DNA of 64,000 bases from Leptotrichia wadei (lineage in GTDB: Bacteria; Fusobacteriota; Fusobacteriia; Fusobacteriales; Leptotrichiaceae). Where the stretch lies: positions 310,001 to 374,000 of the forward strand of contig NZ_AP019829.2 in NCBI RefSeq assembly GCF_007990545.2. The letters run 5' to 3'. Below, in pieces: positions 37,459 to 46,130 of this stretch. Positions within the stretch are counted from its first letter, which is position 1. Every line of letters starts with the position of its first letter. A program made the position numbers and the translations under genes. Under the pieces are notes generated by a model. That model saw nothing but the letters and a program-made list of their open reading frames with translations, had not been told where the DNA came from and did not search any database.

Positions 37459-38205
37459 ATGAAAAAATTAACTTTGACGGTATTGCATAAATTACCAAAT
37501 CGTGTCAGATTTAAAATTTCGCACGAAATTATTGACATAAAAAAATTTTTTGAAACAATAAAAGTTGGAGCAAAAAGTACAGCTTTACGATATAATCGAA
37601 CTATAAATACATTACTTATAACTTTTGAGCCAGAGGAAATTACGATTGATGAAATGATTTATCGAACTGCTACAGCATTATCAGTTGAGCGTGACATGAC
37701 TTCAGTAAAATTGGTGGAAGATTTTGAAGAAAAATCAATAGATTCGTTATCTGTGTATTCTGGAGCTGCGATATTGCTTTCTTTCTTGTACGGACTTGGA
37801 AAAAGTAAAATTGAAAAATTACAGCTGGATATAAATAATTTTACTGCAGGACTTACAACAGCGGCAATTATGGAACATGCCTACATGGAAACGCGGCGAA
37901 AAGGTTTTTTTGACATTGAAATATTACCCGCTTTGTATTTATTAAGATCCTATATGTCAAATAGATCAGTTACGGCGATAGCACTTATGTGGTTTACAAC
38001 TTTTGGACGACATCTCGTGTTGAATAATGTATCAAATAAAGAGGTTAGAATTTATCGGTTAAAAGCTGACAATGGGAAATTTCATTATGTTGTAGATGTA
38101 AAAAATGATAATTCAATTGAAAATTTGAGCGATTTAATAGATCATATATTTTTTAATAAACAAGCGAATATGGAATTAGATGATAAATATATACCATTAA
38201 AATAA
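37459..38205 (+). CDS. HMA-like membrane protein downstream of the P-type ATPase
   Basis: 248 residues. The N-terminal 85 residues follow the HMA_2 pattern (TVLHKLPNRVRFKIS, then NTLLITFEPEE). Two to three hydrophobic segments lie around 115-130 and 155-190. A short strand-rich C-terminal domain follows (EVRIYRLKADNGKFHYVVDV). It resembles the N-terminal half of the neighbouring ATPase without its catalytic domains, so it may be a degenerate half-ATPase or a regulatory partner. Confidence 0.65.
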   Translation: MKKLTLTVLHKLPNRVRFKISHEIIDIKKFFETIKVGAKSTALRYNRTINTLLITFEPEEITIDEMIYRTATALSVERDMTSVKLVEDFEEKSIDSLSVYSGAAILLSFLYGLGKSKIEKLQLDINNFTAGLTTAAIMEHAYMETRRKGFFDIEILPALYLLRSYMSNRSVTAIALMWFTTFGRHLVLNNVSNKEVRIYRLKADNGKFHYVVDVKNDNSIENLSDLIDHIFFNKQANMELDDKYIPLK

Positions 38206-38311
38206 TTATACATAACAAAGGATTACTTTTTGCTAGAAAGTGTCCATCTAGTTGAAATTATTGGACAAATAATAAAAAAAATAAATAAATTAAAAATTTG
38301 GAGGTAAAAAA

Positions 38312-38599
38312 ATGATAAAATTTGGAAGTGTAAAAAAAGAACATTTAGTAGGAGCAGCAATTGGAGTGGGAACAGTTGCAGTTGGTTATTATCTATACAA
38401 AAAAAATCAAGGTAAAGTTGATAGATTTTTACGAAAACAAGGGATAAATATAAAAACATCTTCTCAAACAGCTTATGATAATATGAATTTGGAAGAATTG
38501 GTAGCAACGAAAGAACACCTTGAAGATTTGATTGCTGAGAAAGAAATGTCTACAAATAATGATATTTCTGAAACAGTTGTGGAAGTTGAAGCAAAATAG
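38312..38599 (+). CDS. Small membrane-anchored protein closing the P-type ATPase operon
   Basis: 95 residues: one membrane segment about 13-27 (VGAAIGVGTVAVGYYLY), a basic stretch, then an acidic helical tail ending VVEVEAK. GGAGG precedes the ATG. It lies 107 bases after the previous gene. Small single-pass proteins with this GxGxxAxGYYLY look occur beside HMA-like P-type ATPases in Firmicutes and Fusobacteria; the role is unknown. Confidence 0.6.
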   Translation: MIKFGSVKKEHLVGAAIGVGTVAVGYYLYKKNQGKVDRFLRKQGINIKTSSQTAYDNMNLEELVATKEHLEDLIAEKEMSTNNDISETVVEVEAK

Positions 38600-38650
38600 T
38601 CAGTTTTTTATAATGAAAATAATAGGAATTGGTTAAAATTAAAGTTTGGA

Positions 38651-38700
38651 TAATAGAGTAGTCGCAACTTTTGAGTTCGATTTTATAGTGGTTTTACTAT
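38651..38700 (+). repeat. Dispersed repeat copy A (inverted relative to copy B)
   Basis: TAGAGTAGTCGCAACTTTTG-AGTTCGATTTTATAGTG-GTTTTACTAT. Reverse-complement relatives lie at 39579-39700 and, more diverged, at 57683-57724. Confidence 0.75.
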
Positions 38701-38801
38701 AATCAAATATTAAAAAGTTTATAAGTAATACAAAATTTTTATGTTTTTGAACATAAAATAGTGATATTAATATTAAAAATTTTTATTCTAGGAGGAAAAT
38801 T

Positions 38802-39488
38802 ATGAAATTAGTATTAATCAGACATGGTGAAAGCCAATGGAATTTGGAAAACAAATTTACTGGTTGGAAAGATGTGGATTTAAGTCCTAAAGGAGTTGAA
38901 GAAGCAAAAGCTGGAGGAAAAGCGTTAAAAGAACAAGGTTTAGTTTTTGATGTTGCTTATACTTCTTACTTAAAAAGAGCTATAAAGACTTTAAATTATG
39001 TTTTGGAAGAATTGGATGAATTGTATATTCCAGTTTACAAATCTTGGAGACTTAATGAAAGACATTATGGTGCATTACAAGGTTTAAATAAAGCAGAAAC
39101 AGCTAAGAAATATGGAGATGACCAAGTGCTTATCTGGAGAAGAAGTTTTGATGTTGCACCACCTGCAATTGACAAATCAAGTGAATATTATCCAAAATCA
39201 GACAGAAGATACGCAGATTTAACTGACGAAGAAGCACCACTTGGAGAAAGCTTGAAGGATACAATCGCAAGAGTGTTGCCTTACTGGCATTCAGATATTT
39301 CAAAAAGCTTACAAGAAGGGAAAAATGTTATTGTAGCAGCTCACGGAAACAGTTTGAGAGCATTAATAAAATATTTGTTAAATATTTCAGATGAAGATAT
39401 CTTGAAATTAAACTTAACAACTGGAAAACCTTTAATTTTTGAAATTGATGAAAACTTGAACGTGGTTTCATCACCAGATTCTTTTTAG
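38802..39488 (+). CDS. gpmA: 2,3-bisphosphoglycerate-dependent phosphoglycerate mutase
   Basis: 228 residues. Catalytic H8 lies in [12 protein letters not shown], and the second His in [26 protein letters not shown] and [15 protein letters not shown] are GpmA blocks. It converts 3-phosphoglycerate to 2-phosphoglycerate in glycolysis. AGGAGG precedes the ATG. It is a single-gene unit with a terminator, flanked on both sides by inverted copies of the dispersed repeat. Confidence 0.97.
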   Translation: MKLVLIRHGESQWNLENKFTGWKDVDLSPKGVEEAKAGGKALKEQGLVFDVAYTSYLKRAIKTLNYVLEELDELYIPVYKSWRLNERHYGALQGLNKAETAKKYGDDQVLIWRRSFDVAPPAIDKSSEYYPKSDRRYADLTDEEAPLGESLKDTIARVLPYWHSDISKSLQEGKNVIVAAHGNSLRALIKYLLNISDEDILKLNLTTGKPLIFEIDENLNVVSSPDSF

Positions 39489-39508
39489 TCAAAGTACAAT
39501 AAATTTTA

Positions 39509-39543
39509 GCAAGGATAAATTTTAGTAGTCCTTGCGTTTTTTT
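39509..39543 (+). terminator. Terminator of gpmA
   Basis: GCAAGGA / TCCTTGC stem with a 13-base loop, then G and seven T. Confidence 0.9.
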
Positions 39544-39578
39544 GTATTTTTTGGAAATATAAATTTGCATATGATGCC

Positions 39579-39700
39579 ATAGTAAAACTACTTGACAATA
39601 TCTCAGATTTAAATAGTAAATTTTTGACTATTAAATAAATAGAATATTATTATGAATTTTAGTATAAATTGAACTCAAAAGTTACGACTATTCTATTATT
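39579..39700 (-). repeat. Dispersed repeat copy B (long form)
   Basis: It starts ATAGTAAAACTAC and ends in TTGAACTCAAAAGTTACGAC-TATTCTATTA, with about 85 bases between that are missing from copy A. The remaining 190 bases before the next gene are plain AT-rich sequence with nothing I can name. Confidence 0.7.
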
Positions 39701-39893
39701 TAGATTCTAATTTTAATTAATTTTTATCAGTTTGATTTTAAGGGTTCAGAAATATTTTTTATTTAATAATAGATTTTTATAAATTTTTATTTGGCATTAT
39801 TTTAAAACTTTTTGTTATCAAACAAATAAAATATTTTTCTATTTTTTTAATAAATTTTAGAATAAAAATAAATTTTAAGGGAAGGTGAAAAAT

Positions 39894-40289
39894 ATGACTT
39901 TGGAAATAACTACACCTGCGGTTCTTTTTCCTACAGTATCCTTACTTTTACTTGCATACACAAACAGATTTCTAGCACTTACAGCAATTGTTAGACAAAT
40001 GGATTCAAGTGGAGAAGTGGAGCATGAGTTTTATCAAGTTAAAAATTTGAGGAAAAGACTGAATTATATAAAAAGAATGCAATATTTTGGAGTTTCAAGT
40101 TTATTAATGTGTGCCATTTCTATGTTATTTTTATTTTTTCAAATGGATTTTATTGGGAAAATAAGTTTTGGAATAAGTCTTGTGTCACTAATAATTTCAC
40201 TGCTGTTTTCACTTTTGGAAATTCAGATTTCGCTGGAGGCTTTGAGGATTCATTTAAATCATAATAGTGAGAATGAAGAAAAAAAATAA
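39894..40289 (+). CDS. DUF2721-type membrane protein
   Basis: 131 residues from ATG 39894, 8 bases after AAGGGAAGG; a GTG at 39885 overlaps the site. Three membrane segments (about 8-28, 68-90, 95-115) flank a polar loop containing RFLALTAIVRQ and LRKRLNYIKR, the signature of small DUF2721 proteins. The function is unknown. Confidence 0.75.
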   Translation: MTLEITTPAVLFPTVSLLLLAYTNRFLALTAIVRQMDSSGEVEHEFYQVKNLRKRLNYIKRMQYFGVSSLLMCAISMLFLFFQMDFIGKISFGISLVSLIISLLFSLLEIQISLEALRIHLNHNSENEEKK

Positions 40290-40353
40290 AGCTCTTAGAT
40301 TTGTTCCATTTTATTATACAATTTATCATAAACAAAAAACTTTTTTTTACCAT

Positions 40354-40382
40354 TTGAATAAATTAGAAAAAATTGATATAAT
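40354..40382 (+). promoter_or_regulatory. Promoter of the glmU-prs-sua5 unit
   Basis: TTGAAT and TATAAT with a 17-base spacer, 69 bases upstream of glmU. Confidence 0.75.
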
Positions 40383-40451
40383 TAGGATATAAAGTAGAAT
40401 ATTAATTTTATAGCTTGAGTAGAAGTTGAAGATAAAATTGAAGGAGGAAGG

Positions 40452-41795
40452 ATGATTTCGGTAATTTTGGCAGCTGGAAAGGGGACTAGGATGAAGTCTG
40501 GGCATTCTAAGGTTTTACACAAAGTAAATGGTGTTCCTATGATTAGAAGAGTTGTAGATGTTCTTGAAAGTATTGGAAATAAAAAAAATGTTTTTGTTTT
40601 AGGGTATAAAAAGGAAGATATACTGGCTGAAATGGGGGATGTTGACTTTGTTACACAAGAGGAACAACTTGGGACAGGGCATGCAATTTTGATTGCGAAA
40701 GATAAAATTAAAAGTTATGGTGAAGATGTAATTATCACTTACGGAGATACTCCACTTCTAAAGGAAGAAACATTGAAAAAGTTAAAAGATATGTTTAATG
40801 GAAAAAATCTCGACTGTATTGTGCTTTCCTGCAAGGTTAAAAATCCGTTTGGATACGGGCGGATTGTTAAGGAAAATGGAAAAATTTCAAATATTGTCGA
40901 AGAAAAGGAAGCAGATGAAAATGAGAAAAAGATAGATGAAATTAATACTGGAGTCTATATTTTTAAAAATGAAAGTTTGCTTTACGCGATAGAAAAAATT
41001 GACAATAACAATTCAAAAGGTGAATATTACTTGACTGATGCCATAAAAATTTTGACAAGTGAAGGCTACAACGTTGACAGTTTTCAAATTGAAGATGAAG
41101 ATGAAATTTTAGGAGTAAATTCTAAGGTTCAGTTGGCACAGGCAGAGAAAATTTTGAGAAATAGAAAAAATACTGAACTTATGGATAATGGAGTAATTTT
41201 GATTGATCCAGATGTGACTTACATTGAAGATAATGTTCAAATTGGACAAGATACTGTAATTTATCCAAATGTTATAATTCAAGGAAATACAAAAATTGGG
41301 AAAAATTGTAAAATTTTGGAAAATACTAGGATTGAAAATTCTGTAATTGCTGATAACGTTAGAATAGAGGCTTCTGTTGTGGAACAATCAACTCTTGAAG
41401 AAGGAGTAACTGTAGGACCGTTTGCACATTTACGTCCGAAAGCATATTTAAAACAAACTGTGCATGTTGGAAACTTTGTGGAAATAAAGAATGCTATTCT
41501 TGAAAAAGGTGTGAAAACAGGACATTTGACTTATATTGGAGATGCTGAAATTGGGCAAGATACAAATGTGGGTGCTGGAACTATTACTTGTAATTATGAC
41601 GGAAAAAATAAACATAAGACAAAAATTGGGAAAAATGCATTTATTGGAAGTAATTCAATAATTGTGGCACCTGTAGAAATAGGAGATGAAGTTTTAACGG
41701 CTGCAGGTTCAGTTATTACAAAGGATATCCCTGATGAAACACTTGCTTTTGGAAGGGCAAAACAGGTAAATAAAGAGAAAAAAATAAATAATTAG
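40452..41795 (+). CDS. glmU: Bifunctional GlmU: N-acetylglucosamine-1-phosphate uridyltransferase / glucosamine-1-phosphate acetyltransferase
   Basis: 447 residues. The uridyltransferase domain begins VILAAGKGTRMKS; QLGTGHAIL and YGDTPLL are substrate-binding blocks. From about residue 250 the left-handed beta-helix of hexapeptide repeats carries the acetyltransferase, with GPFAHLRP, THVGNFVEIK-like and GAGTITCNYDGKNKHKT, where the catalytic His equivalent lies in VGNF...K. It makes UDP-GlcNAc for peptidoglycan and lipopolysaccharide. GGAGGAAGG precedes the ATG. Confidence 0.97.
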   Translation: MISVILAAGKGTRMKSGHSKVLHKVNGVPMIRRVVDVLESIGNKKNVFVLGYKKEDILAEMGDVDFVTQEEQLGTGHAILIAKDKIKSYGEDVIITYGDTPLLKEETLKKLKDMFNGKNLDCIVLSCKVKNPFGYGRIVKENGKISNIVEEKEADENEKKIDEINTGVYIFKNESLLYAIEKIDNNNSKGEYYLTDAIKILTSEGYNVDSFQIEDEDEILGVNSKVQLAQAEKILRNRKNTELMDNGVILIDPDVTYIEDNVQIGQDTVIYPNVIIQGNTKIGKNCKILENTRIENSVIADNVRIEASVVEQSTLEEGVTVGPFAHLRPKAYLKQTVHVGNFVEIKNAILEKGVKTGHLTYIGDAEIGQDTNVGAGTITCNYDGKNKHKTKIGKNAFIGSNSIIVAPVEIGDEVLTAAGSVITKDIPDETLAFGRAKQVNKEKKINN

Positions 41796-41865
41796 AAATA
41801 TGGAAATGTCAGAAAATAAAAAGTTAATAAAAATAAAAAATATTAATGAGAGAAAGGGAAATAAA

Positions 41866-42858
41866 ATGATAACATTAACCAAAGAAGATAAAGACAAAAT
41901 TAGAGTATTTGCGGGGACATCAAGTAAAAAATTAGCAGAAAAAATTGCAAAATACTTGGATATGGATTTATCAGCTGCTGAAATTGTAAGATTTGCTGAC
42001 GGAGAAACTTTTGCAAAAGCAAAGAAAAGCGTACGTGGTTGTAAAGTATTTATCGTTCAGTCTACTTCAAAACCTGTGAATGAAAGCCTTATGGAACTTT
42101 TAGTTTTCATTGATGCGATTAGAAGATCTTCAGCTAAGGAAATTATAGCTGTAATTCCTTATTATGGATATGCGAGACAAGATAGAAAAGCAAGCCCACG
42201 TGAGCCGATTACATCTAAACTTGTTGCAAATTTATTGACAGTAGCTGGAGCTACAAGAGTAATTACTATGGATTTACATGCAAGACAAATTCAAGGATTT
42301 TTTGACATTCCAGTTGACCACATGGAAGCATTGCCAATTTTGGCCAAAAACTTTATAAAATATGGATTCAGCCCAGAAGATACAGTTGTAGTATCACCTG
42401 ACGTTGGTGGAGTAAAAAGGGCGAGAGGACTTGCAAACTGGCTACATACACCACTTGCAATAATTGATAAAAGACGTGCAAAGGCAAATGTTTCAGAAGT
42501 TATGAATATTATTGGTGATGTAAAAGGTAAGAAGGCTATTTTGATTGACGATATGATTGATACAGCTGGAACAATTTGTAATGCTGCACAAGCTTTAATT
42601 GATAAGGGTGCATTGGAAGTTTATGGATGTGCAACACATGCTGTTTTCTCTAATCCAGCAGTTGAAAGATTGAAAAATTCAGCATTTACAGAAGTTGTAG
42701 TAACTGATACAATCGAATTGCCTGAGGATAAAAAATTTGATAAATTAAAAATATTGACAACAAGTAAAATGTTTGCAGAAATAATAACTAGAATAGCTAC
42801 AAATAACCCAATAAGTGGTTTATTTGAAATGCCAGTTGATGATGGAAATGATGACTAA
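41866..42858 (+). CDS. prs: Ribose-phosphate pyrophosphokinase
   Basis: 330 residues from ATG 41866, 6 bases after AAAGGG; a longer frame from 41800 lacks a site. Signatures: QSTSKPVNESLMELL, YYGYARQDRK, the metal/ATP loop MDLHARQIQGFF, and the PRPP-binding AILIDDMIDTAGT. It makes PRPP for nucleotide, His and Trp synthesis. It follows glmU by 70 bases, a gene order known from many bacteria. Confidence 0.97.
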   Translation: MITLTKEDKDKIRVFAGTSSKKLAEKIAKYLDMDLSAAEIVRFADGETFAKAKKSVRGCKVFIVQSTSKPVNESLMELLVFIDAIRRSSAKEIIAVIPYYGYARQDRKASPREPITSKLVANLLTVAGATRVITMDLHARQIQGFFDIPVDHMEALPILAKNFIKYGFSPEDTVVVSPDVGGVKRARGLANWLHTPLAIIDKRRAKANVSEVMNIIGDVKGKKAILIDDMIDTAGTICNAAQALIDKGALEVYGCATHAVFSNPAVERLKNSAFTEVVVTDTIELPEDKKFDKLKILTTSKMFAEIITRIATNNPISGLFEMPVDDGNDD

Positions 42859-43477
42859 AATTAAGAAAAATAAAAAAAAAGAAATTGAAAAGGCTGTGGA
42901 AATTTTAAAAAATGGAGGAGTTGCCGTATTCCCCACAGATACCGTTTATGGGATCGGTTCTCTTCCTGAAAAAGAATCTGTGGAAAAAATTTATAAAATA
43001 AAAAAACGTGATTTTTCTAAGAAAATAATTGCATTAATTAATGATAGGAAAATTTTAAAGAATTTAGTAAATGAAACTGAAGAAGACATGAAAAAATTTT
43101 CTAAAATTTTTGATGAATGTTGGCCGGGGGAACTAACAGTCATTTTTCGTGTAAATTGTGATTTTACTAAAAAATTTGATGAAAAAATGAAGACTATTGG
43201 GATTCGTATTCCGAAAAATAAAATTGCTTTGGAAATAATAGAAAAATCTGGTGGAGTAGTGCTGACCACAAGTGCTAATATTTCAGGTGAAAGTGCAGTT
43301 AAAAGAATTGAAGATTTAAGTAAAGAATTGATAAAAAATGTAGATATTGTTATTTCAAATGAAAAATCAGAATTAACAGGAAAACCGTCGACAATTGTAA
43401 AATTTGAAAATGGAGGACTCACGTTGTTAAGAGAAGGCAATATTTTATTTGAAGAAATAGTAAAAAAATTAAAATAA
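42851..43477 (+). CDS. L-threonylcarbamoyladenylate synthase (Sua5/YrdC/TsaC family)
   Basis: 209 residues if started at ATG 42851, overlapping the prs stop by 8 bases; ATGs at 42839, 42842 and 42848 are alternatives. The YrdC fold shows GGVAVFPTDTVYGIG, a K-R-x-x-x-K motif (KKRDFSKK), a WPGELTVIF block and TTSANISGE. It makes the threonylcarbamoyl-AMP used for t6A37 of ANN-decoding tRNAs. The length fits the single-domain YrdC class without the Sua5 C-terminal domain. Confidence 0.92.
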   Translation: MTKIKKNKKKEIEKAVEILKNGGVAVFPTDTVYGIGSLPEKESVEKIYKIKKRDFSKKIIALINDRKILKNLVNETEEDMKKFSKIFDECWPGELTVIFRVNCDFTKKFDEKMKTIGIRIPKNKIALEIIEKSGGVVLTTSANISGESAVKRIEDLSKELIKNVDIVISNEKSELTGKPSTIVKFENGGLTLLREGNILFEEIVKKLK

Positions 43478-43516
43478 TAAAATAATAAAATAATAAAAAA
43501 ATAGAAAGGAGAATTT

Positions 43517-43990
43517 ATGGCGAAAATGGTAAATCCTAATACAGTTAGTAATATGGATTTGATAAATGCAAAATCACAAGCTAAAATGCAACAGCTTGTG
43601 CAAAAAATTGGAAAAGGGAAAAGAAAAGTTAATGTTACATTCTCTAAAATGTCGAGAAGTTATTTGGCAAAAATGATTGAGGAAATGAGGAAAATGATGA
43701 GCCAATATGAAAAACAGCTGCCAAATGTATTTAGTTTCTTTAAATATTTAGAAAATGAAGTTAAAATCACAAAAGTAAATAAAAAGGAAAAAACTAAAAA
43801 TGTAAAATTATCTTATGAAGAAGTTGACTTTTTTAAATTGCAGTTAAAGGAAACCTTAAAAGGGATTGACACTCAACGTGCGGCTTTAAAATGGTATAAT
43901 TTAATCAAAAAAGGATTGTTTAAAACGTTGAAAAAACAGACAGAATTAGTGTTGGAAGAGTTTAATAGTGGAACTGTGAAGAAGAAATAA
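43517..43990 (+). CDS. Conserved hypothetical basic protein
   Basis: 157 residues, highly basic and helical, Met- and Lys-rich with no membrane segment. AAAGGAG precedes the ATG. It lies between sua5 and the ATPase gene with 39- and 37-base gaps, so it is probably part of the same unit. No motif is recognised; the charge would suit nucleic-acid binding, but nothing proves it. Confidence 0.6.
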   Translation: MAKMVNPNTVSNMDLINAKSQAKMQQLVQKIGKGKRKVNVTFSKMSRSYLAKMIEEMRKMMSQYEKQLPNVFSFFKYLENEVKITKVNKKEKTKNVKLSYEEVDFFKLQLKETLKGIDTQRAALKWYNLIKKGLFKTLKKQTELVLEEFNSGTVKKK

Positions 43991-44027
43991 TTTAAAATAA
44001 AAAAAATATAAAAGTGGGAAGGGAAAA

Positions 44028-45230
44028 TTGAGGACAATGAATGAAAAAATAATTGAAAAGACAAATTTAAAGGATATTTCTGATAATAAAAAAAATAATT
44101 TGTTATCAAAAGATACTGTTTCATATTTAAATGAAATTATAAAGGCTGGATTTAAAGAACGAGCTAGTGATATTCACGTGAAATTTGACTTGCTAGAGGG
44201 AATAGAAATAAAGTATCGGGTTGATGGTTATCTTAAAGAAAGTCAGAAATTATATGAAATAGTGAGTAAAAAAATTCTTGAAAAAAATATTACAGAAATT
44301 ATTGCCAGAATGAAAATTTTGGCTGGAATGAATGTTGCAGAGAAAAGAAAGCCACAAGATGGCAGCTTTTCTTTTTTATTAAATACGAAAAATACTAATA
44401 AACGTTATGATATTAGGGCCGCTTATATGCCAACAGTTAATGGAGAAAGCATGGTTTTACGTATTTTAGAAAATTATCTGAAAGATACGAAGCTTGAAAC
44501 ATTGGGATTTTCAACTCAAAGTATTAGAATGTTAAATGAAATTTTAGATAGAAAATACGGAATGATTCTTGTAAGCGGACCTACAGGCTCTGGAAAATCT
44601 ACAACATTGAAATCTTTAATAAATATGTTAAATGATGGAAGAAAAAAAATCATAACTGTGGAAGATCCTGTTGAAAATAAAATTGATGGGACTGTTCAAA
44701 TACAGGTAAATCAAGAAATTGGAGTAACATTTTCTGAAGTTTTGAAAGCCACTTTAAGAAATGATCCTGATATTATTGTAATTTCTGAAATTAGAGATGA
44801 AGTTACGGCAGAAATAGCTGTAAGAGCTGCATTAACAGGACATCTTGTGATTTCTACAATTCATACAAATGATGCAGTTTCTACGTTAATTAGACTAGTG
44901 GATATGGGAATTCCAAAATATCTAATATTAGATTCATTAATTGGAGTAATCAGTCAGCGATTAGTTAAAAAGAAATGCCAGAAGTGTATGGGAGAAAGTT
45001 GTGATGAGTGTTCTAGTGGCTATAGCGGAAGAATTACAATAAATGAAGTACTTGTGTTAAATCAAGATGTACGGAATATTTTAAAGGAAGATAATCATCT
45101 TGGCTCTGAAACTAAAAATAAGTTGAAAATGCTAAATCAGAAATGTTTTATTAATTTTGTGGAAGATGCGAATGAAAAAATTGAAAATGGACTTATTTCT
45201 GAAAGAGAGAAGGTAACTATTATTTTTTAA
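44028..45230 (+). CDS. GspE/PilB-like secretion or pilus ATPase
   Basis: 400 residues from TTG 44028, 4 bases after GGAAGGG; ATG 44037 is an alternative. It contains SDIHVKFD-x-x-EGIEIKYRVDG (N2 domain), Walker A GPTGSGKST at 184-192, an Asp box EDPVE, Walker B-like DIIVISEIRDEVTAEIA, the His box GHLVISTIHTND, and a zinc tetracysteine CQKCMGESCDEC. These ATPases drive type IV pilus or type II secretion assembly. It lacks the GspE N1 domain, and no pilus, pseudopilin or secretin gene is seen nearby, so its partner complex must be elsewhere. Confidence 0.87.
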   Translation: MRTMNEKIIEKTNLKDISDNKKNNLLSKDTVSYLNEIIKAGFKERASDIHVKFDLLEGIEIKYRVDGYLKESQKLYEIVSKKILEKNITEIIARMKILAGMNVAEKRKPQDGSFSFLLNTKNTNKRYDIRAAYMPTVNGESMVLRILENYLKDTKLETLGFSTQSIRMLNEILDRKYGMILVSGPTGSGKSTTLKSLINMLNDGRKKIITVEDPVENKIDGTVQIQVNQEIGVTFSEVLKATLRNDPDIIVISEIRDEVTAEIAVRAALTGHLVISTIHTNDAVSTLIRLVDMGIPKYLILDSLIGVISQRLVKKKCQKCMGESCDECSSGYSGRITINEVLVLNQDVRNILKEDNHLGSETKNKLKMLNQKCFINFVEDANEKIENGLISEREKVTIIF

Positions 45231-45280
45231 AAATTAATCTTAAAAATAAATAAGCTAGTTTTATAAATTATATTTATTTT

Positions 45281-45321
45281 ACTCAAACTCCAAATTTATT
45301 ATATCTCAAAGGAGTTTGAGT
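45281..45321 (+). terminator. Large hairpin after the GspE-like gene (probable terminator)
   Basis: A perfect 11-bp stem ACTCAAACTCC / GGAGTTTGAGT with a 19-base loop. The tail is only weakly T-rich, so factor-dependent or other roles remain possible. Confidence 0.6.
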
Positions 45322-45384
45322 ATAGTTTTCAAATTTAAATTTTAGTTAAATTTGAATAAATGTAAAAAAAATCAAAAAAAAGTG

Positions 45385-45413
45385 TTGACATTTTTTTTGA
45401 ATTATGGTATTAT
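45385..45413 (+). promoter_or_regulatory. Promoter of tRNA cluster 2
   Basis: TTGACA and TATTAT with a 17-base spacer, 52 bases before tRNA-Pro. Confidence 0.87.
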
Positions 45414-45465
45414 ACTTCTTGTCCGAGAGTGATTAGAAAAATAAGAAAGTCGCTTGTTAAAGGGA

Positions 45466-45542
45466 CGGTGTATAGCGCAGTTCGGTAGCGCACCTGCCTT
45501 GGGAGCAGGGGGTCGCAGGTTCAAATCCTGCTACACCGACCA
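45466..45542 (+). tRNA. tRNA-Pro (anticodon TGG)
   Basis: Acceptor CGGTGTA / TACACCG, anticodon loop CTTGGGA, encoded CCA. Confidence 0.95.
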
Positions 45543-45555
45543 TCTTAGAAATTTT

Positions 45556-45631
45556 GCGGGAGTAGCTCAGTTGGTAGAGCGTCAGCCTTCCAAGCTGAAT
45601 GTCGCGAGTTCGACCCTCGTCTCCCGCTCCA
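45556..45631 (+). tRNA. tRNA-Gly (anticodon TCC), second copy
   Basis: Identical to 3764-3839. Confidence 0.95.
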
Positions 45632-45663
45632 TTTTATTTAAAAAGAAAATTTTTCATATATAT

Positions 45664-45740
45664 GGTGATCGTAGTTCAGTTGGTAGAGCGCCAGTTTGTG
45701 GCACTGGTTGTCGCGGGTTCAAGTCCCGTCGATCACCCCA
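45664..45740 (+). tRNA. tRNA-His (anticodon GTG)
   Basis: Acceptor GTGATCG / CGATCAC with the additional G at position -1 opposite the C discriminator, anticodon loop TTGTGGC, encoded CCA. Confidence 0.95.
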
Positions 45741-45746
45741 TAATAT

Positions 45747-45822
45747 GAGCCATTAGCTCAGTCGGTAGAGCACTTGACTTTTAATCAAGGTGTCACTGGT
45801 TCGATCCCAGTATGGCTCACCA
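45747..45822 (+). tRNA. tRNA-Lys (anticodon TTT), second copy
   Basis: Identical to 3846-3921, with the same AATAT immediately upstream. Confidence 0.95.
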
Positions 45823-45845
45823 TTTGTTAAAATAAAATATTATTT

Positions 45846-45929
45846 GCGAGAGTGGCGAAATTGGTATACGCACTAGACTTAGGATCTAGCGTCTTCGACA
45901 TGTGGGTTCGAGTCCCACCTTTCGCACCA
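45846..45929 (+). tRNA. tRNA-Leu (anticodon TAG)
   Basis: Class II tRNA with acceptor GCGAGAG / CTTTCGC, anticodon loop CTTAGGA, encoded CCA. Confidence 0.94.
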
Positions 45930-45966
45930 TAAAAGCTCCCACGAAATAGTGGATTAGTTCAATAGT

Positions 45967-46001
45967 AATATCAGCACTTCTAAAGGTTGATATTTTTTTT
46001 T
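45967..46001 (+). terminator. Terminator of tRNA cluster 2
   Basis: AATATCA / TGATATT stem with a 14-base loop, followed by a run of T. Confidence 0.8.
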
Positions 46002-46130
46002 ACAAATATTTGCCCTTTAACATTCTCAACTCATCTTTATAAATTATTCAACTAGTTATTTTTTATAAATTATGATAAAATAAATTCAATGAATTAAATA
46101 AAAATTTAAATCGTAAATGGAGGAAAGACA

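Noticed and set aside
42991-43440. 149-codon minus-strand frame opposite sua5
   Set aside because: It is a shadow of a conserved enzyme gene; no ribosome site.
45454-45756. 100-codon open frame across tRNA cluster 2
   Set aside because: It runs through the tRNA-Pro, -Gly and -His genes; the frame is an accident of tRNA sequence.
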